DNA of 25,262 nucleotides from JBGTNQ01 sp038212375. GTDB lineage: Bacteria > Patescibacteriota > Minisyncoccia > Phycocordibacterales > Zambryskibacteraceae. The notes below the pieces were generated by a model. That model was not told the origin of the DNA, made no database searches, and worked only from the letters and a program-made list of their open reading frames with translations. The stretch is taken from assembly GCA_038212375.1 (NCBI GenBank), contig JBBQUO010000010.1, positions 1-25,262 of the forward strand, read 5' to 3'. Below, piece by piece: positions 13,744 through 23,171 of this stretch; the first letter of the stretch is position 1, and every line of letters begins with the position of its first letter. A program made the position numbers and the translations under genes.

Positions 13744-14031
13744 TCATGCTCCTTCAGTGTTTTTCATGACGGAAAGAATAAGGCTATTGTCATGAAAGAG
13801 AGCCGACCTTACCCGAGGGCTAATCGTAAGCCACTTCCTCCACAAGGAAGATCGCTTGTATTGGAACAGTCTAGCGAAAAATCCTTTCCAAGGATAAACC
13901 TGACAAAACATCTCGTAGTGTGCATTTCGATTCTCAGACAAAGCAGTCTGAAGCTCGGATAGAAACTCTTGCTCCTCAGCAGTTTCAGCTTCAAACCGGA
14001 GTTCGTTGCTTCCAACTAGGATTGCCCGCAT
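13744..14031 (-). CDS. Hypothetical protein, 95 aa
   Basis: I recognise no family. The protein begins MRAILVGSNELRFEAETAEEQEFLSEL, with an acidic, probably helical stretch at about 15-35. An aromatic and basic middle follows (YPWKGFFARLFQYKRSSLWRKW, about 46-67), then a short C-terminus. There is no signal peptide or clear membrane helix. Evidence that it is a real gene is strong for its size: a TTGACA-18-TATAAT promoter, an AGGAG site 5 nt before the ATG, and a GC-rich terminator just after the stop. It has a leader of about 85 nt. It is the only gene here that ends in TGA. It diverges from rpoB, sharing an upstream region with a DnaA-box-like site. Confidence 0.7.
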   Translation of the reverse strand: MRAILVGSNELRFEAETAEEQEFLSELQTALSENRNAHYEMFCQVYPWKGFFARLFQYKRSSLWRKWLTISPRVRSALFHDNSLILSVMKNTEGA

Positions 14032-14123
14032 TGTTTCTCCTTATGGTTAGTTTGGTTTGAATACAACAACCTCTTGCAAGATATATTGCAGAAATACCAA
14101 CAGAGGGTAGTTATCTAATTTAG

Positions 14124-14153
14124 ATTATACACTATAAATACACTTTTTGTCAA
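14124..14153 (-). promoter_or_regulatory. Near-consensus promoter of the 95-aa gene
   Basis: TTGACA (14153-14148), an 18-nt spacer, and TATAAT (14129-14124) on the minus strand, both hexamers perfect. The predicted start is near 14117. Confidence 0.85.
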
Positions 14154-14176
14154 GTATTAAAACGCCAATATCTCAG

Positions 14177-14185
14177 TTATCCACA
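14177..14185 (+). promoter_or_regulatory. DnaA-box-like 9-mer between two divergent promoters
   Basis: TTATCCACA matches the strict DnaA-box consensus TTATNCACA exactly. It lies 29 nt upstream of the rpoB -35 and 23 nt upstream of the -35 of the 95-aa gene. A second, 8-of-9 match (TTATACACT, 14125-14133) overlaps the latter's -10. One exact 9-mer can occur by chance. Confidence 0.35.
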
Positions 14186-14214
14186 TGGTCAATGTTTAGA
14201 GCCATAATTTGAGT

Positions 14215-14242
14215 TTGACAAGGGGATTTCTATGCGTATAAT
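14215..14242 (+). promoter_or_regulatory. rpoBC promoter, both hexamers consensus
   Basis: TTGACA (14215-14220), a 16-nt spacer, TATAAT (14237-14242). The transcript would start near 14249, leaving about 190 nt before the rpoB ATG. This makes rpoBC independent of any rplJL operon. Confidence 0.85.
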
Positions 14243-14248
14243 ATGGGC

Positions 14249-14440
14249 CACTTCATCAAGATTGAGTCACGGCTGAAAACGAAGTAATAGTTGCGGTTAT
14301 ATTCGTTTCTAAGGAAAGAATCTTGTCTCATTATTTTTGTTTCATAATTTAATAACGTTTTGAAGAATAATCCTCTCATGAGAAAGAGGAAAATTCTTGT
14401 CTTCAAACTTTGAAGACATATTTGTTAACACACTATACCC
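14249..14440 (+). promoter_or_regulatory. Structured leader of the rpoBC mRNA
   Basis: Three stems are visible. AAACGAA (14277-14283) pairs with TTCGTTT (14302-14308). A 6+6-bp hairpin with a symmetrical AA/AA internal loop covers 14363-14398. GTCTTCAAA (14399-14407) pairs with TTTGAAGAC (14409-14417). The 8-mer TTTGAAGA also occurs at 14359-14366, so the left arm of the third hairpin could instead pair upstream and break the second. No T-run follows, so this is not a plain terminator. No ORF of note lies in the leader. A regulatory role is inference. Confidence 0.5.
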
Positions 14441-17400
14441 ATGGCAATACAAACCGTGAAGCGAGAGAAAAAGTATTTCAGTAAGTTCAAAAAGAATCTC
14501 GCTCCGATCCCAGATCTTGGGGTCTCACAAGTTGAATCCTTCGACTGGCTCGTAAAAACTGGTCTCAAGGAAGTATTCCAAGAGTTTTCATCTATAAAAG
14601 ATTTCTCAGAAAAGAAATTTACGCTCGACTTTGTCGGCTTCGAACTCTCTGAGCCGAAGTTTGATGAATACTATGCAAAGGAAAATAAACTTTCATACGA
14701 AGCACCACTAAAAGTAAAGGTAAAGCTCACGAATCATATCGTGAAGTCTACAAAAGAGCAGGAAATCTTCATGGCTGATTTTCCGCTTATGACTTCTCAT
14801 GGTACGTTCATCATTTCAGGTATCGAGCGTGTCATTGTGCCACAGCTCGCACGTTCATTCGGTGTGTTCTTCACTTCTCAAGAAGTTCGCGGTCGGACAC
14901 TCTTTGGTGCAAAGATCATTCCATCTCGTGGTGCATGGATCGAAATCGAAAGTGATGCTGACGGCATTATGTATGTCCGCATCGATAAGAAGCGAAAGTT
15001 CCCAGTCACGACGCTCCTCCGTGCATTTGGGGCAAAGACCGATACCGATATTCTCGATCTTTTCGATAAGGTAGAAGGTGCAAGGCCGATAATTGAAAAG
15101 ACTCTTGCAAAAGACCATACGAAGACACAAGAAGATGCATTCATCGAAATCCACAAGCGCCTTCGCGATGGAGACCTTGCGACTGCAGAAAATGCAAAAG
15201 AATTTTTCAACTCTATATTTGGTGCAGAACGTTATGACCTTTCAAAGGTAGGACGATTCCGTTTCAATAGCCGCTTCGAGAAATCAATGGCAGAAAAGGA
15301 TATCGAGCGTCACACTATTTCTCTCGACGATATGGTAACGATCGTTGGTCATGCGATCCACCTCAACATTACTCCTGGATCAGTCGAGGACGACATCGAT
15401 CACTTGGGAAGTCGCCGCGTACGATATGTCGGAGAAATGTTCCAGCAAAAGATTCGTGTCGGTATGTCTCAAATCAAGAGAAACATTCAAAACAGAATGT
15501 CGACTGTTGATACCGATGTGACCCTCCCGGTTAACTTTATTTCACCAAAACCTCTCCAGGCTCGTATTAAGGAATTTTTCACAACAAACCAGCTATCTCA
15601 ATTTATGGCGCAAGAAAATGCTCTTCAAGAGCTTGAGCACTTGCGAACACTCTCAGCCCTTGGACAGGGAGGACTTTCTCGTGCACGCGCAGGATATGAA
15701 GTGCGTGACGTACATACCTCTCACTACGGAAGGTTGTGCCCGATTCAAACTCCTGAAGGTCCGAACATTGGTCTTATTCTTCGTCTTGCAACATATGCTC
15801 GTATCAATGACTTCGGAATGATCGAGACTCCATATGCAAAAGTAAAAAATAGTAAGCTTACCGGTGAGATTGAGTATCTCAATGCGCTCGAAGAAGAGCA
15901 GTACAATATTTCTCACGCAGCGACACCATACACAGAAGACGGTGTGATTACTGTAGATGAAGTAGAGGTCCGCAAAAAAGGGAAGCCGATCACTGTTCCA
16001 AAAGAAGAGGTTCATTATATGGATGTTGCAACAAACCAAGCGTTTTCTATTGCGACATCAATGATCCCATTCCTAAACCACGATGATGCAAACCGTGCAC
16101 TCATGGGAAGTAACATGCAGCGCCAAGCCACTCCTTGTATTATTCCAGAAGCTCCTGTTGTGGCGACTGGTATCGAAGAGGTTGCTGTTCGCGATACAGG
16201 AAGACTTATCGTTTCTCGCGAAGCGGGTACGGTCACTCATGTAGACGGTCGCAAGATCAGTGTGAAGTCAGACAAAGGAGGTGAGCATGATTACCGACTC
16301 ATCAACTTCTCTCGAACGAATGGATTTACCGCCTTCCATCAGCGTCCAGCTGTTGTCCTTGGACAAAAAGTTAAAAAGGGAGAACTCCTTGCTGATACTT
16401 CGACTTCTGAACACGGAGAAATGGCACTCGGACAAAATATTCTTATTGCGTTCATGAGTTGGTCTGGTTCAAACTACGAAGACGCGATTATTCTTTCAGA
16501 AAGACTTGTAAAAGAAAGTAAATTTACTTCTATTCACCTCGAAGAGTTCGTAGTGAATGTGCGTGATACAAAACTTGGGCCTGAAGTTACTACTTGCGAT
16601 ATTCCAAATGTTGGAGAATCAAAGCTTCGAAATCTTGCAGAAGACGGCATCGTACGAGTTGGTGCAGAAGTGCGCCCAGGCGACATTCTTGTAGGAAAGA
16701 TCACTCCAAAGGGTGAAACTCAGCTTACTCCAGAAGAAAGACTCCTTAGATCACTTTTCGGTGAAAAGGCGCGAGACGTGAAAGATACCTCGAAGAGAAT
16801 GGAAGGAGGAAAGCGTGGAAGAATTGTTTCTGTACAAGTGTTCTCACGAGAAAAGGGAGACAAACTTGAAAGTGGAATCATCAAGCGTATTCACATTGAG
16901 GTTGCAGAACTCCGTACAGTATCAGTAGGAGACAAGCTTGCGGGACGCCATGGAAACAAGGGAGTTATCTCACGAATTCTTCCAGAGGAGGATATGCCAT
17001 ACACAGCAGATGGTCGTCCTATTGATATGATCCTTACACCACTCGGTGTGCCATCACGTATGAACCTCGGACAGATTCTTGAGCTCCACCTTGGACTCGC
17101 AGCACACACTCTCAATTATCAAGCTATCGTGCCTCCATTTGTTGGAGCTACCGATACTGAAATCAAAGAAGAATTGGTGAAGGCAGGATTTGCAAGTGAC
17201 GGAAAGATGACACTCTTTGACGGACGAACTGGTGAAGCTTTCGATCAGAAGATCGCAGTCGGATATATGTATATTCTTAAACTGCATCACATGGTAGAAG
17301 ATAAGATTCACATGCGTTCTATCGGACCATACTCTCTCATCACCCAGCAACCTCTCGGAGGAAAGGCTCAGGGAGGAGGACAGCGCTTTGGAGAAATGGA

Positions 17401-17644
17401 AGTGTGGGCACTTCTCGGTCACGGTGTGGCGTATACACTTCGCGAAATGCTTACGATCAAGTCTGACGATATCCTTGGACGTTCAGCTGCATTCGACGCG
17501 ATCGTAAAGGGCGAAAAGATTACTGAGCTCAATACACCTGCATCATTTAACGTGCTTCTCAACAACCTCCGTGGTCTCGGACTTGATGTTGATTTGGTAC
17601 AACCTGACGCGTTACCAGAAAGTGGTGATTCAGAAGAGAAATAA
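14441..17644 (+). CDS. rpoB: DNA-directed RNA polymerase subunit beta
   Basis: The beta subunit of RNA polymerase, 1,067 aa, shorter than the E. coli protein because several lineage-specific insertions are absent. The N-terminus (FSKFKKNLAPIPDLGVSQVESFDWL) is typical. The rifampicin region starts at L385 (LSQFMAQEN), followed by RAGYEVRDVHTSHYGRLCPIQTPEGPNIGLI. Later motifs include GSNYEDAIILSERLV, GDKLAGRHGNKGVIS and the C-terminal GGKAQGGGQRFGEMEVWAL. At positions equivalent to E. coli D516 and R529 this protein has A390 and T403. There is no Shine-Dalgarno site. It is followed by rpoC after 15 nt. Confidence 0.99.
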   Translation: MAIQTVKREKKYFSKFKKNLAPIPDLGVSQVESFDWLVKTGLKEVFQEFSSIKDFSEKKFTLDFVGFELSEPKFDEYYAKENKLSYEAPLKVKVKLTNHIVKSTKEQEIFMADFPLMTSHGTFIISGIERVIVPQLARSFGVFFTSQEVRGRTLFGAKIIPSRGAWIEIESDADGIMYVRIDKKRKFPVTTLLRAFGAKTDTDILDLFDKVEGARPIIEKTLAKDHTKTQEDAFIEIHKRLRDGDLATAENAKEFFNSIFGAERYDLSKVGRFRFNSRFEKSMAEKDIERHTISLDDMVTIVGHAIHLNITPGSVEDDIDHLGSRRVRYVGEMFQQKIRVGMSQIKRNIQNRMSTVDTDVTLPVNFISPKPLQARIKEFFTTNQLSQFMAQENALQELEHLRTLSALGQGGLSRARAGYEVRDVHTSHYGRLCPIQTPEGPNIGLILRLATYARINDFGMIETPYAKVKNSKLTGEIEYLNALEEEQYNISHAATPYTEDGVITVDEVEVRKKGKPITVPKEEVHYMDVATNQAFSIATSMIPFLNHDDANRALMGSNMQRQATPCIIPEAPVVATGIEEVAVRDTGRLIVSREAGTVTHVDGRKISVKSDKGGEHDYRLINFSRTNGFTAFHQRPAVVLGQKVKKGELLADTSTSEHGEMALGQNILIAFMSWSGSNYEDAIILSERLVKESKFTSIHLEEFVVNVRDTKLGPEVTTCDIPNVGESKLRNLAEDGIVRVGAEVRPGDILVGKITPKGETQLTPEERLLRSLFGEKARDVKDTSKRMEGGKRGRIVSVQVFSREKGDKLESGIIKRIHIEVAELRTVSVGDKLAGRHGNKGVISRILPEEDMPYTADGRPIDMILTPLGVPSRMNLGQILELHLGLAAHTLNYQAIVPPFVGATDTEIKEELVKAGFASDGKMTLFDGRTGEAFDQKIAVGYMYILKLHHMVEDKIHMRSIGPYSLITQQPLGGKAQGGGQRFGEMEVWALLGHGVAYTLREMLTIKSDDILGRSAAFDAIVKGEKITELNTPASFNVLLNNLRGLGLDVDLVQPDALPESGDSEEK

Positions 17645-17659
17645 TAATCATCGAACACT

Positions 17660-20600
17660 ATGAAAACAAAAAATCAAAACAACAATACGTTCGATGCAAT
17701 CAAGCTCATGCTTGCTTCTCCTGAACGCATCAAAGAGTGGTCATTCGGTGAAGTTACCAAACCTGAAACCATCAACTATCGAACACAGCGCAGTGAGCGT
17801 AACGGTCTCTTCGACGAAAAAATCTTCGGACCAGACAAGGATTACGAATGTTATTGTGGAAAGTATCGCGGGATTCGATATAAAGGAATTGTGTGTGAAA
17901 AGTGCGGAGTAGAACTTACTCGTTCTATCGTTCGCCGTGATCGCATGGGTCACATCGAGCTCGCAAGTCCTGTTTGTCACATTTGGTTCCTCAAGTCGAT
18001 GCCAAGTCGGCTCGCACTTATTATGGGTATTCCTTCATCTGATCTTGAGAAGGTTATTTATTTTGCAGGATATATTGTTACTTCAGTATCACTCGAAGAA
18101 AAACAGAGAATCCAAAGAGATATCGACTCAGAATACAAATCAAAAATTAAGTCTCTCCAAGACGACAAATCAAAGGAAGCTCTCAAAGAACTTCTTCTCG
18201 GTGCAAAGCGTGAACTCGATAGTATCGAGGTTGGCAAAGTGCTCGACGAAGTGAGTTACCATACATACTCAATGAAGTATTCAACACTCTTTGAGGCAAG
18301 TATTGGAGCAGAAGCGATTTATACAATTCTCAAAAAGACCGATCTTCCAAAGCTTCTCGAAACTCTACTTGGTGAAGTAGAGAAAGTCAGTGCTCTCGAC
18401 GCTCCAAAGCTCACGAAGCGTATTGCGCTTGTGCAACAGATGATAAAAAGTGGTGTTCGTCCTGAATGGATGTTTATGACTCGTATCCCTGTTATCCCAC
18501 CAGCGATTCGCCCTATGGTACCGCTCGATGGAGGACGATACGCAACATCAGACGTTAACGACTTGTACCGACGTGTTATCAACCGCAATAATCGTTTGAG
18601 AAAGCTCAAAGAAATTTTTGCTCCTGATGTTATTTTGCGTAACGAAAAGAGAATTCTGCAAGAGGCTGTAGATGCACTCATCGACAACTCTATTCGTCAT
18701 GGAAGTGCGGCGTCTTCTGCGGGAAGTCAGCTTCAGCGAAGACCGCTCAAGTCTCTATCAGACAATCTCAAAGGAAAGCGTGGAATTTTCCGTCAAAACC
18801 TACTTGGAAAGCGCGTGGACTACTCAGGACGATCAGTTATCGTTGTAGGTCCAGAGCTCAAGATCCATGAATGTGGACTTCCAAAGCATATGGCACTAGA
18901 ACTCTTTAAGCCGTTTGTTATTTCACAGCTTTTGCAAAAGGAACTCGCATACAACATTCGTGGAGCGAGCCGTCTCATTGAAGATGCGATTCCAGAAGTA
19001 TGGGCAATCCTTGAAGATGTCATTAAGAACAGATATGTGTTGCTGAACCGTGCACCGACTCTTCACCGTCTTGGTATCCAGGCTTTCAAACCTGTGCTTA
19101 TTGAAGGAAATGCGATTCAAGTCCACCCACTCGTGTGTACTGCCTTTAACGCGGACTTCGATGGAGACCAGATGGCTGTTCACGTGCCACTTTCTGACGA
19201 AGCTCAGATGGAAGCAAAGATGATCATGGCATCAGACAAAAATATTTTGAAACCTGGAGATGGAGAGCCAACGGTTGTTGCAAAGATGCTCGATATTATT
19301 CTTGGATGTTACTGGATGACAAAGCTCGTACCAGGTGAAAAAGGTGAAGGAAAGTTTTTTGCATCACCAAACCAAGCCATCACTACATTCGATTTTGGTG
19401 AAGTAGGATTGCGCGCACCGGTAAAAGTTCTTGGAACTGATAGCGAAAAGTATAGTCAGTTTGGAGGAAACGTATTTGAAACAACTGTAGGAAGACTTCT
19501 CTTCAACAGTGTCCTTCCAAAGGATTATCCATATCTCAACGACTCTATTGAGCGTAAGAAAATGGGACTCCTCGTTGATGATCTCATCGAAAAGTATGGA
19601 GTAGAAAATGTTCCACCAATTCTCGACAAGATTAAGTCGTTCGGATTCAAGTACGCTACATACTCAGGTATTACGTGGGGTATTGATGATGTAACGATTC
19701 CAGAAGGAAAAGATGCAGTCATCAAGGGAGCTAAGATGAAGGCTGACGAAATTGCGGAGCAGTTCAATACTGGACTTCTCTCCGACGATGAACGTTTTCG
19801 TAAGCACATCGAAGTATGGCATGAAGCAAAGGGTGAAATTGAAAAGCTCATTCCACCTACACTCGATATTAATGGATCTGTATCAGACATGCTTCGCTCT
19901 GGAGCTCGAGGATCTACATCCCAGCTTACTCAGATGGCAGGTATGAAGGGTCTCATTACAAACACTGCTGGTGAAACTATTGAATTTCCGATCCTCTCAT
20001 GTTCAAAAGAAGGTCTTACTCCACTTGAGTATTTCATCACGACCCACGGATCACGAAAAGGTCTTACTGACACTGCACTCAACACTGCAAAGGCAGGGTA
20101 TCTTACCCGCAGACTCTTCGATGTTGCACAGGATGCAATTATTACTGAAGAAGACTGTGGAACTAAAGATTTCATTATCCTTTCAAAGGTAAACTCAGTA
20201 GGTCTCGAGACTTCACTTGCAAAGAATGTAAACGGACGATTCCTCGCAGAAGATGTAGTAACGGAAGGTGGAGAATTGCTATTCAAGAAAGGTGCCTTCC
20301 TCTCAAAGCGTGATTCAAATCTTATCGAGTCTAGTAACATAGCTCACGTGTCAGTACGTTCACCACTAACTTGTAAAACAATTCAGGGAGTTTGTATCAA
20401 GTGTTATGGATCTGATCTTGGTAAACACAAAGTTGTTGATCTTGGAGAAGCGGTGGGGACTGTAGCGGCTCAGGCTATCGGAGAACCAGGAACACAGCTT
20501 ACCATGCGTACTTTCCATGCCGGAGGAACTGCTTCGGTTGGAGGAGATATTACATCGGGTCTTCCACGTGTTGAAGAAGTGTTTGAAAACCGTGAACCGA

Positions 20601-21298
20601 AAAATCCTGCAATGATCTCTCACGTTGATGGGACCATTACCGATATCATTAAGAACGGAAGTGACAAACTTATCGTTATTCTTCCAGACGAGCAGTCAAA
20701 GGTAAAAGACAAGATAGAATATGAAGTAAATGCTGCACGTATGGTTCTTGTGAAGAAAGGAGATTCTGTTAAGAAGGGAGATTTGCTCACTGATGGATCA
20801 GTAGATGCAGACGAACTCTTCAAGTATGGAGGAAAGGAAGCAGCACAGAATTATATTATTCGTGAAGTTGCAAAACCGTATGAGCTTCAAGGATCAGCGG
20901 TTGCTCGAAAGCACATTGAAGTTATTGTTAAGCAAATGTTCTCACGCAGAAAGATTCGTGATGCGGGTGGAACTGAACTTAGTCGCGGAGAGGTAGTAGA
21001 AGCAGGAGAGTTTGAACTTGCAAACAGAGATGCTCGAGAAAGAGGAGTAGACGAAGCGAAAGCAGAGTCTGTGCTTATGGGTATTACCGAGGTTTCTCTC
21101 TCTCGAAAGAGTTTCCTTTCTGCTGCATCATTCCAACACACTACTCGTATTCTCATTGCTGCTGCAATTCGCGGAGTAGACGACAAGCTTGTAGGACTCA
21201 AAGAAAACGTTATTATCGGACGCCTTATTCCAGCGGGAACAGGATTTGTCGGAAGTCAGAAACATAAGATGATCGCAGACATGAAACAAGGCCAGTAG
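17660..21298 (+). CDS. rpoC: DNA-directed RNA polymerase subunit beta'
   Basis: The catalytic beta' subunit, 1,212 aa. The N-terminal zinc ribbon has C64, C66, C79 and C82. The active-site Mg motif NADFDGD places D499, D501 and D503. RKGLTDTALNTAKAGYLTRRL belongs to the bridge helix/trigger loop region. A second zinc site uses the C of EDCGTKD and the cluster CKTIQGVCIKCYG, and the late AVGTVAAQAIGEPGTQLTMRTFH motif is conserved. It lacks the large insertions seen in proteobacteria. It forms an operon with rpoB and ends 102 nt before dnaG; that gap holds no gene and no clear terminator, only a short CCAAAA/TTTTGG hairpin. Confidence 0.99.
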   Translation: MKTKNQNNNTFDAIKLMLASPERIKEWSFGEVTKPETINYRTQRSERNGLFDEKIFGPDKDYECYCGKYRGIRYKGIVCEKCGVELTRSIVRRDRMGHIELASPVCHIWFLKSMPSRLALIMGIPSSDLEKVIYFAGYIVTSVSLEEKQRIQRDIDSEYKSKIKSLQDDKSKEALKELLLGAKRELDSIEVGKVLDEVSYHTYSMKYSTLFEASIGAEAIYTILKKTDLPKLLETLLGEVEKVSALDAPKLTKRIALVQQMIKSGVRPEWMFMTRIPVIPPAIRPMVPLDGGRYATSDVNDLYRRVINRNNRLRKLKEIFAPDVILRNEKRILQEAVDALIDNSIRHGSAASSAGSQLQRRPLKSLSDNLKGKRGIFRQNLLGKRVDYSGRSVIVVGPELKIHECGLPKHMALELFKPFVISQLLQKELAYNIRGASRLIEDAIPEVWAILEDVIKNRYVLLNRAPTLHRLGIQAFKPVLIEGNAIQVHPLVCTAFNADFDGDQMAVHVPLSDEAQMEAKMIMASDKNILKPGDGEPTVVAKMLDIILGCYWMTKLVPGEKGEGKFFASPNQAITTFDFGEVGLRAPVKVLGTDSEKYSQFGGNVFETTVGRLLFNSVLPKDYPYLNDSIERKKMGLLVDDLIEKYGVENVPPILDKIKSFGFKYATYSGITWGIDDVTIPEGKDAVIKGAKMKADEIAEQFNTGLLSDDERFRKHIEVWHEAKGEIEKLIPPTLDINGSVSDMLRSGARGSTSQLTQMAGMKGLITNTAGETIEFPILSCSKEGLTPLEYFITTHGSRKGLTDTALNTAKAGYLTRRLFDVAQDAIITEEDCGTKDFIILSKVNSVGLETSLAKNVNGRFLAEDVVTEGGELLFKKGAFLSKRDSNLIESSNIAHVSVRSPLTCKTIQGVCIKCYGSDLGKHKVVDLGEAVGTVAAQAIGEPGTQLTMRTFHAGGTASVGGDITSGLPRVEEVFENREPKNPAMISHVDGTITDIIKNGSDKLIVILPDEQSKVKDKIEYEVNAARMVLVKKGDSVKKGDLLTDGSVDADELFKYGGKEAAQNYIIREVAKPYELQGSAVARKHIEVIVKQMFSRRKIRDAGGTELSRGEVVEAGEFELANRDARERGVDEAKAESVLMGITEVSLSRKSFLSAASFQHTTRILIAAAIRGVDDKLVGLKENVIIGRLIPAGTGFVGSQKHKMIADMKQGQ

Positions 21299-21400
21299 GA
21301 TTTTGGAGCAAGTATTGAAAATTGAAAAAGTAAATAGCAAAATATGAACCGTACCAAAATATTTTTGGGTTTCAGATTTTGTTTCTCGTTTTGATCTTTT

Positions 21401-23146
21401 ATGTCCTCTTCTTCAGTAGAACAAATAAAAGAAAAGCTCGACATTGTAGATGTAGTGAGCTCGTATATGAAGCTTGAAAAAGCAGGAGCAAGCTACAAAG
21501 GCAAGTGTCCATTCCACAACGAAAAGACTCCATCGTTTTTCGTCTCGCCAGCGCGAGGAAATTACTATTGCTTTGGGTGTGGAGTTAAGGGTGACATCTT
21601 TACGTTTGTGCAAGAACTCGAAGGAGTTGATTTTCTCGGAGCACTCAAGCTTCTTGCTGAAAAAGCAGGAGTCGTGCTCGAGCAGTTACCCCAGAGGGAC
21701 AATAGCGAACGAGAAAAACTTTTCGACATCCTCGAAGATTCTACAGATTTTTTTGAAAAGAATCTGCTTTCGGCATCCGAAGCTCGAGTGTACTTAGAGA
21801 AGCGAGGACTTTCGAATGAAAGTATCAAGGCGTGGCGTATCGGGTACATTCCAAACGAATGGAGGTTGCTGTATTCGTTTTTGAAAGCAAAATCTGTATC
21901 AGAAAACGATATGGAAAAAGCAGGGTTACTGAAGAGAAGTGATAAAGGGGGTGGAAGCGAACAATCATTCTACGATGTGTTTCGTGGAAGGATTATGTTT
22001 CCGATCTTTGAAAGATCAGGCAGGGTAATCGCTTTTAGTGGTCGCAGCATTGTGGATGATCCAAAGTCTCCAAAATATCTCAATAGTCCAGAAACCGTTC
22101 TCTTTCATAAATCAGAAACGCTCTACGGACTCGATCGTGCAAAACTTGAGATAAAAAAAAGAGATTATACGATTCTTGTTGAAGGGCAGATGGATATTCT
22201 TATGTGTCATCAATCAGGGTTTATAAATACTGTTGCATCATCTGGAACAGCATTCACGAAAGATCACTTAGCTAAACTGCAAAATCTTTCAAATCGAATT
22301 ACACTTGCGTTTGATTCTGATAAGGCGGGATTTGCTGCTGCAAACAAAAGTGCCGTACTCGCACTTTCTATGGGAATGGAAGTGAAGATCGTAACTCTTC
22401 CAAAAGGGATGGATCCTGCCGAACTTATTCTTCGTAATGCAGAAGACTTTAAGACGGCACTCCGTAATTCAAAGCACCTCATCGACTTTTATCTCGATAA
22501 CTTGATTGCAGAAAAGCATGATAATCGTGTACTTGCAAAAGAGATAGAAAAAAAAGTCTTACCGTACATAGGACTCATTGCAAGTGCTATTGAGCAGTCT
22601 CATTTTGTGAGCCAAGTAGCAAAGAAAACAGGTATTAGAGAGGAGGCTATTTGGAATGACCTCCGTAAGGTTCCGAAAGGGATACCGTCTACTGATGGTG
22701 AGAGTCCAGCAAAAGTTGTGGCAGAAGAAACGAAGCGACGAAAGAATTATATCGAACGAAGACTCGTTGGAATCGTGTTTTGGCAAGATGGTGTAGAAGG
22801 TTCAGTTGTAGATACTACAAAACTGAGAGTAAGACTTATTGGAATTGTAGGGGATCAATATGTCAGCGCCTTGTTTAAAAACCTTGAACATGAAAAAGAG
22901 GAACTCACGTTCGAGGCAGAGAGTTATTATGGTGCAACTGATCGAATCAACAAAGACGTGGAAGAACTGTTCGCTAATTTTGAGGAAGATATAATAAATG
23001 ACAAATTAGTTTTAGTTCAGATGGAATTACAAGATGCAGAATCAAAACAGGACGGACAGAAGAAAGACGAATTGATGGATATGTTCTCAAAGCTTTCGCG
23101 AAGAAAAGATGAAATCAAAATTAAACGCGCAAACATCGAATCATAA
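21401..23146 (+). CDS. dnaG: DNA primase
   Basis: Synthesises RNA primers at the replication fork. The 581-aa protein has the N-terminal CHC2 zinc finger (C36, H39, C57, C60, in GKCPFHNEKTPSFFVSP and YYCFGCGVKGD). The RNA-polymerase core contains FEKNLLSASEARVYLEKRGLS and FRGRIMFPIF. A Toprim domain places E261 (LVEGQMD) and D305/D307 (AFDSDKAG) as metal ligands. The C-terminal about 150 residues, where DnaB helicase binds in other primases, are present but poorly conserved. There is no Shine-Dalgarno site. rpoD follows after 25 nt, an arrangement like the classical macromolecular-synthesis operon but without rpsU. Confidence 0.97.
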   Translation: MSSSSVEQIKEKLDIVDVVSSYMKLEKAGASYKGKCPFHNEKTPSFFVSPARGNYYCFGCGVKGDIFTFVQELEGVDFLGALKLLAEKAGVVLEQLPQRDNSEREKLFDILEDSTDFFEKNLLSASEARVYLEKRGLSNESIKAWRIGYIPNEWRLLYSFLKAKSVSENDMEKAGLLKRSDKGGGSEQSFYDVFRGRIMFPIFERSGRVIAFSGRSIVDDPKSPKYLNSPETVLFHKSETLYGLDRAKLEIKKRDYTILVEGQMDILMCHQSGFINTVASSGTAFTKDHLAKLQNLSNRITLAFDSDKAGFAAANKSAVLALSMGMEVKIVTLPKGMDPAELILRNAEDFKTALRNSKHLIDFYLDNLIAEKHDNRVLAKEIEKKVLPYIGLIASAIEQSHFVSQVAKKTGIREEAIWNDLRKVPKGIPSTDGESPAKVVAEETKRRKNYIERRLVGIVFWQDGVEGSVVDTTKLRVRLIGIVGDQYVSALFKNLEHEKEELTFEAESYYGATDRINKDVEELFANFEEDIINDKLVLVQMELQDAESKQDGQKKDELMDMFSKLSRRKDEIKIKRANIES

Positions 23147-23171
23147 ATTTTAATACGTAATTATTAACATC

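Noticed and set aside
14032..14440. Replication origin
   Set aside because: Only one exact DnaA-box-like 9-mer and no dnaA or dnaN nearby; more likely a promoter region.
21299..21400. Clear terminator or promoter between rpoC and dnaG
   Set aside because: Only a short AT-rich CCAAAA/TTTTGG stem and loose TTGAAA elements are visible, too weak to call; read-through from rpoBC into dnaG is possible.
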